Numbered from the stretch's first letter, positions 1 to 11,704 are shown. The stretch is 64,000 nucleotides of DNA from Hyposmocoma kahamanoa (GCF_003589595.1 NW_020656077.1:4895538-4959537); one strand, 5' to 3'. The notes: a model not told the origin generated them from the sequence alone. Translations and numbers: made by a program.

Positions 1-355
1 AAACACTACTTAATCGACTATTCTACATCGTGCGATCTGCCATTAATGTTCTACAACCGATCAATCGATGTTCCTATTTCCTTTATTAGACATCCGAACA
101 GCTGCCTTAACTTAGTTTACAACATGTCGGTCTTAGTTTCGCTATGGTTGGATGGCCTAATGATCATGTGAGAAAATTGAGTACATTAATTCAGCGTCTT
201 TGAGTACACTATCCATATGTAGAAAGAAGAACGCGGAACAGTGACGCCATTGTAACTATAAAATACAAAATGTTCACAGACGTAAACGTGACAGTTATGC
301 CGTCAATGAGACAGGAGGTTAGTAGCAGAAGAGCGCCTTATCTATTTTTGCTAGT
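1..355. other. no recognised feature
   Basis: AT-rich unique-looking sequence. I see no coding signature, RNA gene or repeat end here. Confidence 0.5.
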
Positions 356-545
356 TTTGAAGGGTCAGGGTGCTGGTGAAATTACAGACACGTCGTACTT
401 GTTCCAGGGTGACGGGCGCGGTGGCAATACCCCTCAGATCTTTGCAAATTAAAGCACCGTGCGACACGCAACTGCTACGTATAGGCGTGTCATTTATCAC
501 CAAGCACACGACTTGTACGTCCTGTCATTTAGTATCATATAAATA
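356..545 (+). repeat. R1 retroposon copy 1 (partial)
   Basis: This matches the R1 family found throughout the window. It shows the R1 core: the 'gggtgctggtgaaattaca' block, then 'ggtgacgggcgcggtggca', then 'cccctcagatcttt', then the 3' block 'cacgacttgtacgtcctgtca'. It lacks the 5' quarter and has lost most of the terminal A-tract. R1 orientation is defined here by its polyA end. An open frame crossing 270-452 lies mostly inside the repeat and is not a gene. Confidence 0.85.
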
Positions 546-1449
546 ATGTTTAGACCCATTTGTTTATATTTTAATACCTAGTTGCCCTTTTTGTAAAACA
601 TACTTCGTACGTATAGGTAAAAACTTAATTCGTACGCCGTATAAAATGAATATTTTGCTTCCTTTTTGCTGTCTACATGAATAACGAATAGTTGTTTTAT
701 TATTTTTGTATTTGTATTATATATTCAAAATGCATAAAAAATACTAAAATCAAATCGCAAATAGAGTTTTTTTTTTTGCCGAGTCAGGTATATTCAGCCA
801 TTTCCAATTCAGGTTTCGGTTTCACGTATTTTGTATTCCGACTGTCGGTTTGATACATCCAATTGCTCGATTGTCGATTGGATTAAAATCGGTTTGCTGT
901 CAGTTAGCTGGTATCTATCACTGATGCATTATATTCGTTTAGGTTTACTCGCCATTTTACACGTTTAGTTAACGGATATTTAAAAGTTTGTTTGTATAAA
1001 TTGTGATTTCGTCCGAATGGCATAAAAGAAAGTTGTATTAATGTGCTTGCATATTCCTACTATTGTTTAGAGCCGTGTAGTTATACTAATCAAACGGTAA
1101 AGGCAATATAAAGTCGCGTCATCGACACACGCGCCTGTTGAATGTCAAACTCCGCGACATCCTGACTTGGTTACCTATTTGTACTTACTATCGTTACGAC
1201 ATCCTCTCCCATAATAGTTATAATAGCATATAAATTGCTGTGAATTATACAAATCACTTTTATACGGTTGCCAAGAAGTAGTTATAGAAACGTGAGACGT
1301 CCTGCGGCGGGTTGGGTACGTCACCGTACCTGGCCGTACATGGGTGAGTCTATTGCAAGATGGCGGTGGATAGATGATGATTTATGAACATTATTGTACT
1401 TTTAATTCCTCCCTTTCTTTTTTCCGCTCAAAAGAGACTGGTCAAATAT
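546..1449. other. no recognised feature
   Basis: AT-rich sequence with no gene or repeat that I recognise. Confidence 0.5.
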
Positions 1450-1720
1450 TCATCATCAGCCTATCACAGTCCACTTCTGGACCTAGACCTCTCCCAATGT
1501 GCGTCATTATCCCAGTCCTGAGCTTGTGGCAGATCGTCATCCCATCTGGTCAAACACTACATTTGCCGAGCAGCGATCTCCACTCAAGAACTCGCTTCCC
1601 TCATCCTTTATCAGTTCTTCGACAGATATGACCAGCCCCCTGCCACTTCAGCTTGCTTATTCTACCAGATATGACGACGACCATGGTTCTCTGTCGAATA
1701 ATCCCATTTTGTATCTTAAG
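1450..1720 (-). pseudogene. RTE/BovB-like LINE ORF2 C-terminus, decayed
   Basis: On the minus strand, a degraded tail of an RTE-type endonuclease-reverse transcriptase can be read. One frame gives RISKLKWQGAGHICRRTDKG (about 1604-1672), matching the typical 'RI.KLKW.WAGH..RRTD' block near the end of these proteins. Further on, about 1455-1495, comes a decayed 'EAYVQQWT'-like terminus (read as V.VQKWTVIG and a stop), next to the ATCATCATCA-type tail usual in lepidopteran copies. The two blocks are in different frames with stops between, so the copy is dead. Only the last roughly 90 codons remain and the reverse transcriptase core is missing. Confidence 0.8.
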
Positions 1721-1789
1721 GACAAGATCTTGTCCTTCAGAGAAATCCGAGCGATGCTCGTTCGTTCTAGCTTGGCGAGCGACTGATGG

Positions 1790-2696
1790 ACTGGCCGTAC
1801 CGTGAGTGTCCACGTCTCAGGTCAATATGTCATAACGGGTAGAATTGTATATGTTACATACAAATTTCAGCGGTATTAACTGCCAATCCATAAGGAACTC
1901 AGTCAGTCTAACTTTGCGCGTTTCGCGTCCTCTAAAACCGCCGATACAAAACGACTAAAGTCTTTATGGCTCTTTGCCATAGACGTAAAGTTTTTTCTGA
2001 CCGGGTCAAGCAGGTTATGCGATGATAAGTGTGTGACTCCCTAAATCACCGTTGTCTTGTTGTTTTCATAGTCAAGTTTGCCGAGACTGACCGGGAGTTA
2101 GTTTTACAGAAAAGACATTTCGTTCTGGTAGCGACTTTACTTTTAGTTTCACCAAATGTAGTTAATGCCATCTAGAGTCAACTATTTAATTATTCTTTGG
2201 AAAGTCTCATAGAAAATATCCATAGCCGCTGCAAGTTTTACAGTTACTTTTTCTTTAAATGTTTTGGCTTCAAAAAGTTACATTATTCACTGTTGCGTTG
2301 AAAATAAACATGTACCATCAAGCTATAAATTATACCAAAACTTGTAAGCAGCACCTATCAAGCAAAACCAATTAATTAAGCCGCCAAAATGAAGTCATGG
2401 CGGAAAGCGATCATCGAATAAACACCTTATGAAAAACTAACACCGCTTATTTGCGCGACCAGTTTGGTATCGGCATAATATCAGCGTTGCAAACTTTTAA
2501 AGTTGGCAGCATTGTGCTGAGCCGAAATATTTTCAGTATATTATTTGTTGTAACCGTCCTTTTCTTGTTTTATAATGCTGAGGTATAATGTGCTGAATAT
2601 CTAATATCACCGACGAGTTACCTTGCACATGTGTATCTAGGAAATATATTCATTAGGAAGATTCAGCTATTTAGACCTGAAGTCAAACGAAATGGT
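1790..2696. other. no recognised feature
   Basis: Unique-looking AT-rich sequence with no supported gene or repeat. Confidence 0.5.
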
Positions 2697-2855
2697 TACC
2701 ACCATGGTGGTACCACGAATTTGGAGTTAGTTCTAAGGTTAATATTATGGATATCTTCTTTTTTAACGAAATTATCTATATTTTATTATTCGGGCATACA
2801 AAATATTTGAGTAAATGTACTGTGATGCCACAGACATGATACTAGTCTTAAAAAG
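2697..2855 (+). repeat. dispersed repeat R2, copy 1, 5' part
   Basis: This stretch is repeated at 7138-7275. Both share 'tggtaccac', 'gaatttggagttagttctaaggt'-type sequence, 'cgggcatacaaaat.tttgagtaaatg' and 'gtgac.ccac'. The family also appears elsewhere in Lepidoptera as far as I recall, but I cannot assign a class from two copies. Confidence 0.75.
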
Positions 2856-3237
2856 ATAACGCATAAAATGATAGTTTCATATCAAACGAATAGTCACAAG
2901 CGAGGCAAAAATCAAATTCATGTAGGCTAGTTTTAGTAGTACGTTAATTTTCGGTTTTAGTGAACATTTATATAAAAATACAAGTTGAAACGCGTTACTT
3001 CCTTGTGGAATGTGATGTTAGTATCTATTTTATGTTTGTCTGACGTATTTTACACTCATTTACTGCACATTTCGTCATTTTTAGCTAAAATTATAGAGCT
3101 GTTCGCGGTGCAAGTTGACCTTGAGCACTGAAGGCCCGCCTGCTCGTGTAGGCCCTTTGGGAGCGCTTCAATTTGCCTCACTTAGCGTGTGCGGGCTAGG
3201 CTATATTCTATGCGTTATTATTCTAAGATAATAGTCT
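2856..3237. other. about 380 bp interposed segment inside R2
   Basis: In the 7.2 kb copy the two halves of R2 are contiguous. Here they are separated by this segment, so it is either an insertion or the remnant of a rearrangement. I see no terminal repeats or polyA that would name an inserted element. Confidence 0.4.
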
Positions 3238-3268
3238 CCTTAAACTTTTCTCTGAGAGAAATCCGACA
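3238..3268 (+). repeat. dispersed repeat R2, copy 1, 3' part
   Basis: 'aacttttctctgagagaaatcc' matches 7272-7293, where it directly follows the first half of R2. Confidence 0.65.
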
Positions 3269-4390
3269 ACATAAACGGTACACAGAATGAATCGCTGGTT
3301 TTTGCAACACAAATATAGTTTATATACCTGCCGCTTTACCCCACATGAGAATCCCGTAGGACATTATACTATGGAAGTAACTAAAGTAAACTAGTCTATC
3401 AGTAGCAACATCGGTAAACTCGTATATTCTACAGACTGCGTATGCAGCAGAGCTTAATCTGCTGGTATTCTTATTCTCTGCTTATTCTTATTCTAATTTT
3501 TCTGCGTTTATTTCTATGATTGGGCTAGTCGAATTTACTTTCGGTAATTCAAATTTAACACATTTTGTCTTCTTGGCATTGAGCAATAAATTGTTAGCAT
3601 TACACTAATAAACTACCTTAGAAAGGGTATCGTAAGCATATCTGAGAAACAAGGAAATATGATTTTATAGATTTTTGAGATACAAACCGTGCTTATTACC
3701 TGTAAAGAATCAGGTCAGATTTGTTGCCAATGTGAACACATCAGGACTGTGCTGTGAATTATGATCTAGATCTTGGCCTACGAAAACACCCTGCTGCGGG
3801 ACATTGGCATTTGTATTGTACGGCATATTCACAGACTACAGGTGTGAAGGCAAAGTCTAATAAAGCTTAATGAAAGTGGATATTTTTAAAGTAAACGTAA
3901 GGTATGTGTAATGTTTTATACAGATACATATATACAATTTTATTTAATATAAACTTTTCATGTAACATTTCAGTTCATATGATAAATAACCCTACATTAT
4001 ATAATAACAATTATAAATTGTCATTTCAAATCTCATTTTAAATAACAATTATAAATTGTAAACTTCAGTTTGCACAACTAAACTAAAAATAAAAATAAAA
4101 AAATAAAAAACTTAAAATATTTTCGAAAACGCAAACAAATTCATTTTAAACACTCGCTAGCTGCTGCCGCGGCCTTTTCTTTATAACTACCCTACTAAAG
4201 GCACATTACAGGTACAGGTGTACCTGTAATGCCTTGTAAACACCTTGTGAATACCTTGTAAAAGATGTCTGAATCTGAATGATAAAATGAAATTGTTATG
4301 TTCTTATAAAACATGACTATTATTGCAAACTAGAATTATATGAAAAATTGGAAATTTATTTAGACCTAGTGAAAATTAATTCAAATTTAA
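3269..4390. other. AT-rich, short internal repeats
   Basis: No gene. There is a short direct repeat 'aataacaattataaattgt' (about 4003-4020 and 4041-4059). A small dyad lies at about 4206-4231 (attacaggtac / gtacctgtaat), and 'ccttgta' recurs just after it. Confidence 0.5.
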
Positions 4391-4606
4391 CTGCCTCTGT
4401 GGCCGAACGGTTACCATGCTGTTGCCACACAGAGTCCCGGGTTCGATTCCCGGGCCGGGAGAAATAATCGTATGGCCTACATTTATTTCTCTCGTGAGTT
4501 TGGGTGTAATTTGTGGTTGTTTATGTGTGTGTCCATGGCACCAGCGATTCAGGGGTTCCCTAGTGCGGGGCCAGGAGTGTGTATGCGTTATTATTATAAA
4601 TTAATT
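4391..4606 (+). mobile_element. tRNA-derived SINE (family S1), near full length
   Basis: The head has RNA polymerase III promoter boxes: A box 'tggccgaacgg' and B box 'ggttcgattcc' at about 4439-4449. The unrelated body runs 'gtatggcctacatttatttctctcgtgagtttgggtgtaa' and the 3' part carries 'tagtgcggggc', ending in a TTA/ATT-rich tail. The same arrangement occurs at 35433, 51751 (minus), 54412 and 32374 (minus). The head resembles a Ser/Leu-class tRNA. It is not a functional tRNA gene because the anticodon arm is degenerate and the body is fused to it. Confidence 0.9.
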
Positions 4607-5148
4607 TATTTGATTTTCACACAAATGAGGCGCGAGAGAACATGGAAAAATATGGGGATTTGTTTACCCTGCGGTGTGAAACCAGTTTTAGCAATAAAAG
4701 ATATCCAACTTAATCAATCTTGCCTGGATTGTTTCGAAAAAATCTTTGTCGCAAAAATTTCTTTTTCCAAAAGGGTATCATTAAAATGTTTATTTCCATT
4801 GTGATTGTATCCGTATCTCTTTTATAATTCAACATTAATTTTTTTTATCCTCTTGTTAATATCTCCATTCCCTGTAGGTTTTGTGAAATTTTGATAAGCC
4901 TACAAGAGGCGACTTAATGCAAATAATAAAAATAAACTCGCCTTTGATTTCATAACGCTACTCGAGTTGTTCGTTCTTAGGCTTTAGAACGTTCAGTAGA
5001 ACGTAGATCTTTCCAATTAAGTTCTGGATCAAGATCCGATTTATTGTTCAGTAAAATTAAATTTAAAAGTCTAACGAATCAGTTTAGAATTTCAATTACA
5101 GCACATATTTTATAAGTTTTCAGTTAAGTTAGATTCGTCTTTGATCTT
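4607..5148. other. no recognised feature
   Basis: AT-rich sequence without gene or repeat signature. Confidence 0.5.
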
Positions 5149-5403
5149 AAATCATTTATCGCACCCCTCATGGAGGAATGACATAAGTGAAGCTACGTCT
5201 AAAACGTTTATTGCCCAGTTGGATACCGAAAAATATACCTCACACCCTCTCCAATTCTTCTAACTCTATTGACAGTATTAGTTGACAGAGTTACTACAAT
5301 TGGAGAGGACGTTAGTTATATTTTTCAGTATCTAATGGAACAATAAACATTTTTGACGTAACTTCACTTATGCCATACTTCAAAGAGGGGTGCGTTATGA
5401 TTT
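5149..5403. mobile_element. fold-back MITE, 255 bp
   Basis: The whole segment is an imperfect palindrome. It begins AAATCAT..CGCACCCCTC and ends GAGGGGTGCG..ATGATTT. The two arms (about 5149-5267 and 5285-5403) pair over roughly 115 bp, including 'gacataagtgaagctacgtc', 'tttattg', 'gaaaaatata' and 'ctctccaatt'. The loop is about 17 nt. No target duplication is certain because the flanks are themselves part of the dyad. Confidence 0.8.
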
Positions 5404-5527
5404 GTTGAAGATATGAACTCGAACAATCATCCAGCTGGCTAAAGTACATCTTTTTTGCTAAAGAATTTCTTTTGCCATGACATCCACGACAAAATACAAC
5501 TGGGACTCATAATTGCACCAAAGACAT

Positions 5528-6216
5528 AAATTCTTCTGATATAATAAAAATAGGAGTACACATTGATAGTCGCAATTTAACACAACTGCGCTTCGCTGAC
5601 GACTTGGTCCTCCTAGCTGAATGTATCGAATAGTTGCAAAGCATGCTCCAAGATCTGCACCAAGCATCGATGAGGGTGGGCCTATGGATGAACATGACCA
5701 AAACCAAGGCTATGACCAAATTTACGGGTCCTAAACATAATATAAATTGTGGACGAATACATTTGTCTCGGTCATTGTCTATCCTTCGGCCCTGCTTGAA
5801 GAAATTATGAGACGAACTCAGTTAGGATGGGCTGCCTTCAATAGGTTGGAAGATGTGTTCAAGTCGACCTCAATGCCTGAAGATCAAGGTGTTCAACCAA
5901 TGTGTCCTACCTGTACTTACTTATGCTTCCGAGACATGGCCGCTCACGAAGGAATATGTGCACAAGATACGAGTAACACAAAGGGAAATGGAGCGCGCCA
6001 TGTTCGGAATTTCTCTGCTGGATCACGTACCCAACATTCGACGTCGCACAAAGGTAGGAGAGGCGGGTATGAGGATAGCCAAGCTTAAGTGGAGGTGGGC
6101 GTGGCTCTTGGCTAGAAGGGACGATGGAAGATGGACGAAAGCCGTTACTGAATGGTGGCCAAGAGACGCAAAAAGACCAAGAGGCAGACCACCCCCCCGA
6201 TGGATATTTCAGATAC
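5528..6216 (+). pseudogene. RTE/BovB-like LINE reverse transcriptase, 3' half, decayed
   Basis: This is part of a non-LTR retrotransposon ORF2, whose reverse transcriptase copies its own RNA at the insertion site. Residues QLRFADDLVLLAE at 5580-5618 contain the FADD catalytic motif. A stop follows after 'CIE', then the frame gives LQSMLQDLHQAS and RVGLWMNMTKTKAM. A frame change leads to LLEEIMRRTQLGWAAFNRLE (about 5795-5855). Another shift leads to VFNQCVLPVLTYASETWPLT, the RTE hallmark, then MERAMFGISLLDHV.NIRRRTKV, RIAKLKWRWAW and RPRGRPPPRW (about 5890-6212). At least two frameshifts and one stop make it non-functional. The fingers of the RT and the endonuclease are missing, as expected for a 5'-truncated copy. 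Confidence 0.92.
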
Positions 6217-7137
6217 TATTTCAGACCCCATTGTCAGGGGCTAAGAGGTTGTCTATCTTCAGACACACATTACATAGCGGTCAAACCAAAACAATGTACT
6301 TGCCTTCTTGCTGTGGAATTACCTGCATCTCCCCACAAGGTTCCGTGCTGTAACTGGCTCGTAAATATTAGACTGGTAGTTCTGGATGAGCGCGGCTTGT
6401 CATTAGGGCCTGAACACACACGGTCGGAAATGGCCTGTAATATGGATAATGTCCGATTGCTGGGTGCCTCTCTACAGACCTCAGTAGCTACAATTGTGTT
6501 TATTAAAATGTATGGCATAAGCGCATGGGAAGAAATGAAACTGCTGCCGTCCATATTTGTATTTGTTTTCTAGTCTCAAATTTCGGTAGAATTATTTTTG
6601 TTTGTATCTTCTTCAAAATTGTGTTTATAATGGATTTTTCCTTGAAATAAATTAAGACAAAAAGGTTATGTTTTGTCTATGAGTATTTTTTTTCTAAAAC
6701 CCTTTTAAATCCGTTGCCCCTTCATTACTCCGCCCGTCGTGTTGTGCAAAAATTCAATTTATTATTCCTCGAAAGCTTTCAAGGGTAGGTAGTGAAACGG
6801 GATAAATTCGCAATATTAATATTTGAGGTGAAACCAATTTGCATGTTGTAGGGTTAGGCTCCTTTGCGATATCGAGGTCCAGTGCTTACGGAAGGGATTT
6901 CTTTTAAACTCAGAAATTCAAAGTCAAATAATGAATTATTCCATAGGTAAAATTTTGCACTTGAAAACATTGACTTACAAATAAATTGAAAACGTCATTT
7001 TTTTGCTACTACTCGTTCACTTCGCTGACCTCCACGAGAAGAACGAGCAAGAAACTATAAGGATTGTTCTTTTCAATATTATTTTGGAATAGAATACAGT
7101 TCCCCATAAACGAATCGTTCACCTTAGTTAAACGAAG
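6217..7137. other. no gene; possible LINE 3' flank
   Basis: The open frame that continues from the RTE relic to 6573 has no recognisable protein family. A 21 bp match to the P-like MITE end occurs at 6968-6988 without the rest of that element. Confidence 0.45.
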
Positions 7138-7300
7138 TCGTGGTACCATGGGTTTGGACTTAATTCTAAGGTGAATATTATGAATTTCTTCTTTCTTAAA
7201 GAAATATATGTATATTTTTACGGGCATACAAAATGTTTGAGTAAATGTGCAGTGACTCCACGGTCATGATAACTTTTCTTTGAGAGAAATCCGGGAAACT
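7138..7300 (+). repeat. dispersed repeat R2, copy 2 (contiguous)
   Basis: Contiguous version of the repeat seen split at 2697-2855 and 3238-3268. 'tgggtttggacttaattctaa', 'cgggcatacaaaatgtttga' and 'tttctttgagagaaatcc' are the landmarks. Confidence 0.75.
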
Positions 7301-7909
7301 ACGACTTACTTATTGTATATTGGCTCAATCGTGACACCAATTAATATTCATGCTACTGTATTTTACTTGTGCAGTGTAGGGCCCTTTGCACTTCACTACT
7401 AGGCCAGTTCTATTACAGTTTCTATCCGCTTCCAGATCCTGTCTGATTGACTTAAGTCCTCTTTCACCGTCTCTGGTCATCGTACCTTACAGTTACACTT
7501 TCGGATTGTAGATAACAAATTTCCTAGTAATATTTACCTGCTGTTGATTCTATTTCGATTACTTCTCGCTCAAAAATAATAAATTTGAATTGATCGAATA
7601 TATTACCACTAGTTCCCACAGCAAATTTACCGAACCAATATGAATTCAGTACTATTTCGATATGTCGACCAAAATCTGGAATTTACTCGTATAGTACAAA
7701 GTGCATCACACGTCAACTATAGATTGCGATAATACATTAGTTCAGCTAGCGAGTAACGGATGAATAATATAGAAAACATATTTGTACATCGCTTGCCACC
7801 CTCCATGGTTGCAATAAATATTTATTTCCTAATGCAGTATTGAGAGGTGCGTATTAATGTTATTGTGTCATTGAGATCCGGTGACCTATAAGTACAGATC
7901 CAACCTAGT
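7301..7909. other. no recognised feature
   Basis: AT-rich sequence without recognised gene or repeat. Confidence 0.5.
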
Positions 7910-8191
7910 TTAGGTACGAGTCTTCCACCTTACAATTTAACTCGAGCATCTCGTTCGTTCCTTCCCCGAACCAGTAAGATGTGGAATGGCCTTCCTCCTG
8001 AAGTGTTCCCCTTGCGCTATAACATGGAGTTCTTCAAAAGACGTGTAAACAAGGTTCTCCGGAGTCGGCAACGCATGGGTGATGCCTCTGGTATTGCTCG
8101 TGTCCATGGGCGACAATGACCACCTCCCATCAAGTGGCTTGTCTGCTCGTTTGCCTACTAACTAACATAAAAAAAAAAAAAAAAAAAAAAA
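7910..8191 (+). pseudogene. non-LTR LINE ORF2 C-terminus with 3' UTR and polyA tail
   Basis: An uninterrupted frame runs from about 7910 to a TGA at 8117-8119. Its blocks include RSFLPRTSKMWNGLPPEVFP and NMEFFKRRVNKVLRSRQR, ending ASGIARVHGRQ. The pattern 'RT..(L/M)WN.LP..VFP..Y....FK.RVN' is the usual terminus of insect Jockey/CR1-type LINE ORF2 proteins. A 3' UTR of about 50 nt and a pure A-tract of roughly 22 nt (about 8169-8191) follow, so this is a 5'-truncated retrotransposed copy. The intact tail frame and polyA suggest it is younger than the other LINE relics in the window. It is not a host gene. Confidence 0.88.
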
Positions 8192-8254
8192 CTGTACGAT
8201 GTTCCTTAGTTCCGGTCGACTCAGTGTAGAAAAGTAACTTTTCTATATTGTTTC

Positions 8255-8400
8255 GGGTCTGGGTGTTTGTGGTACCGTCGTTGTTTCCGATTTCCATAAC
8301 ATAAATGCTTTAGCTACTTTTGGATCAGAGCAACGTATGTGATGTTGTCTAATGTTTATTTAATTACCTTGTAAAATGTACTAAATGTAACTGTACTATT
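8255..8400 (+). mobile_element. tRNA-derived SINE (family S2), body only
   Basis: 'gtgtttgtggtaccgtcg', 'tttccgatttccataacata' and 'gcaacgtatgtgatgttgtc' are shared with the minus-strand copy at 43395-43604, which also has a tRNA-like head. Here the head is missing and the body begins shortly after the polyA of the preceding LINE. Confidence 0.8.
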
Positions 8401-9164
8401 AAGGTCGAAAAAAAAAACAATAAATGATTTGTATTTGTCAAAAAGTTTAGTGTTAACTTGGTTTATTATGTTGTTTTAGTCAGTAAAATGGACCAGGTTT
8501 CACAGAATAATCGAGTATAAAAGTTTCTATTTAATATAACATAGACACTGTGTTAAGATTGTTTGTTGTCCTTAATAAAGACCCTTATCTTCTGACTGTC
8601 TAAAGTACATTTAAAATTTAAAATGGGAAAGTGGAGGACAGTAAAAAAAAATCGCAGCTTTAGAATTAATGTTCTAATGAAAATAACTAAGAAAATGTGT
8701 TTATACTATCGAGCGACTTTAAATTATTCTTCATAAGGTTGTTAATTTGGAACTGACTCATTAATACTCGACACACAGACACTTCTACTTCCACTCCCGC
8801 TTTGTTGATGTAAAAGCCCCATTTAGTGTTCAATCTGTATTTGCAAAGAAACCAACCATTGGTGAAAAAACAGCAGATTAGCAACTGAACAGTTTTCATT
8901 CCGAAAAACACCGATACATTTTTGCAAACGCTAATTAATTTATTTCATAAAGGAGTCTCTTTCACAATGAAAACGGCTTAGTCTCGATAAAATCATAAAA
9001 TCTTGCTTAGCTGGTGAAAATGAAAGAGACTTAATTATGGTTATGAGAACAAAAAAGTTCAGTAGGTGAAATAGTAACCTTATAGTGACTAGTTATGGTA
9101 AATAGTTTTTTGAATTGTTAAAAATTAATATACCTAATCACAAATAATTTTAGATTATTTTTTA
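8401..9164. other. no recognised feature
   Basis: AT-rich sequence. A 74-codon minus-strand frame at 8687-8911 has no recognisable family and no promoter or splice context. Confidence 0.5.
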
Positions 9165-9440
9165 CATCAATGGTAAATGGTAAGCTACACGCCTATCCAT
9201 AACAGTTACAGTGCCACTCAGAGCTTTAAATTGCTAAGATCTGAGGGGCGTTGCCACTACGCCCGTTACCCTGAGACGTATGTTGACAAGTCCTATGTGC
9301 CTGTAATTTCACCGGCCCTGTAATTTTACCCTTCAAAACCGGAACACAGTAATGTTGACATTACTGCTTGGCACCAGAAATAGGTAAGGTAGCAGTATTG
9401 TCCTGGACGAACTCTTTCACAAGCTCTACAGCTACTAGAT
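9165..9440 (-). repeat. R1 retroposon copy 2
   Basis: Nearly complete minus-strand R1: 'taagctacacgcctatccat', 'gtgccactcagagctttaaa', 'ctgaggggc', 'acaagtcctatgtgcctgta', 'aaaaccggaacacagtaatg', 'aaataggtaaggt' and the end 'aactctttcacaag'. Confidence 0.9.
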
Positions 9441-10205
9441 TAGATGCTAATAGATTATATAAAACTGAATATTTCACCATTTTTTTCTAGGATTAACAAA
9501 GCCATTGCCTTTAGTACGTCAAGAGTAATAAATATATTAAATAATGTGAAAATGTCACAACTTCAAAATTTATTTTGCGTATTCCCAAGAAGTTGAAATT
9601 CGGTGTTAGGTCACTTTCATCTTGAAGGTGCGAAATGTTCGCAGAACTGATCCATTCTTTTTTCAGAATGTGACTTTAGAACTTTTTGCTAATGGACCAA
9701 GGTAAATGGGATTTAATTTAAGATTATTTTAAGATTTGGGGTGGATTGCATTGCAGTGTTCATAGTATGTCAACCTGCGCATCTCCGTTTTAGCAAGAAA
9801 TCAACTTAATTACCAATATCAACGCTTGTACCAAAGTCTTTCTCAAGGCAATCTATCCTATTTTATTTTATTCTTATTTATTTGAAGACCAACGGCTCTC
9901 TCACAGAACAAAAACTTAAACGTCATTGTTTAAGAGCGAATTATAGGTTAATAATAGACTCACATTAAGTTGAAATGAATGTGCCTTAATTTATAACTAT
10001 GTAAGTATACACTATGACAAATTCGCAACACTAATAAAATAAATACACACTCACCAAAAAACAAATTAATAAGTGTTACATTATAATTCTATAAACTTTA
10101 TTATGCATTAATTAGATAAAGGGAACTTCAAAAATCCAGACATATGTCGCAATGTAGTATTTTACTCCATGAGAATCAAAAAGTATTCAAATATATAACA
10201 TTTCA
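9441..10205. other. no recognised feature
   Basis: AT-rich sequence with no supported feature. Confidence 0.5.
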
Positions 10206-10560
10206 TTATTGACTGGCTTAATCACAATAATCCGAAAGTTAACGTTTCAAAAACAAAGCTCATAGAATTTTGTAATTATAATGAAAAGCCACATACACTC
10301 TCTGTAAGTTATCATGGACACGAAAATGTGGAATGCTCATTCGGCAATTTTGTCGGCATAGTATTGGACTCTCAACTGACATGGAAACCACAAGTTGATT
10401 CAGTATGTGCACATATGTGATCAGAGGACTGCTTTGATGAACTACACATGCATTTGTTTGCTCAAGCTTGCGGTATGGCCTCATCATTTGGGGGAACTGC
10501 GTAGAGCTGAACCGGCCATTTCTTATCCAGAAAAAGTGTTCCAGAGCTAACGCATATGAA
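10206..10560 (+). pseudogene. non-LTR LINE reverse transcriptase relic
   Basis: The plus strand carries the end of a reverse transcriptase and thumb region. One frame reads WLNHNNPKVNVSKTKLIEF (about 10215-10270), matching the common 'W...N.L..N..KTK...F' block. It continues with FVGIVLDSQLTWKPQVD (about 10353-10405), matching 'FLGI.LD..L.W..H'. A stop follows at VCAHM. After a shift, ACGMASSFGGTA-type sequence and 'LIQKKC.RA' echo 'LRYGII.WGNS' and 'LQKK.IR'. The YXDD catalytic region upstream and the rest of ORF2 are absent. This is a different lineage from the RTE relic at 5.5 kb, closer to Jockey/CR1/I-type proteins. Confidence 0.82.
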
Positions 10561-11704
10561 ACAAAATGTTGTCATAAGTCACAATAGCTGTGGAATCGAG
10601 AAAACACGAAACCAACTTCTGTTTCATACGAGTATATGCATAGGCATATGTATAAATATGTAATCAATAAAAGAATTTAACTTCGTGACATGAACACTCA
10701 TGCACAGATGTTCTTTTAAAACAATGCCATGTAGGTATAGTTATCAGTATCTACCTACGGCATAATAATATATACGTGAATCATTCTGTACTTGAATGTC
10801 TTGCGGTGAAAGACGTCACTTTATGGAATTACCTTTAAATGAATACAATCGAAAACTTACTTATTGGCTTATATTTCTGAACTAATTTCTTTTAAGAAAC
10901 AGGTTGTATAGATTTTGTCATGGAAAAAATTAACTATTGTTTCACTATGCTTGACATACAAACGTATTGAATATTATTATTTATTAACAGCACTGAATAA
11001 TCATAAAATGCACAGAAAACTAGACTAGAAACAAAATGTTTTTATTAATTGCTATAAATCATGTTATTATGATGATAATTATCTCAAAACATAGACAATT
11101 ATCCCTGCTCATATTCATAATTTAGTGTCTATTATATTCGTAATTCTTGACAAAAAATGACAAAGAATGAGAAAACTAAATACACACGAAGAAAAATCTT
11201 CGCGAAAATGATATTTGGTAGTAGTAAAATTTTTTCGACTTTCGGGCCAGTCTAAGGTCAATGCCAGTCTATATAATTTTTCTTCAATAGTTTAATTTTG
11301 TGACTTTTTTCGTGGGAAATCGTAACATCGTTTCGGTGGCCATTTTGAAACTCGAAATCGATTTGGTTTCTGATTTTGAGTTTGACATTAGACACGTTTG
11401 GATACGTCTTGGATACAAACACCTGCTACGACATTGTTAGCGCTAGTATTTTGGTGTTCCAATCAATTTTATAGCTGTCATCAGTTTTTTATTAGTCAGT
11501 ATCACTACGAAGTGATTTTGGTCTACATTTATCATAATTAATTGATGAATGTATCTGATGATGACAAAACAATGTGTAATAATAATTTATTATTGGATTG
11601 TATGATCCTCAAAAATCTTTCAATAATGTTCCCCAAAAATGACAATTATATTATGACATGAGGTACGTGATTATTTTTAAACAACAGTTGCTTGGTTTCA
11701 AACT
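10561..11704. other. no recognised feature
   Basis: AT-rich sequence, no gene or repeat family recognised. Confidence 0.5.

Noticed and set aside
6968..6990. Fourth P-like MITE copy
   Set aside because: Only the first 21 bases match; no interior and no opposite end follow. It may be a remnant or coincidence.
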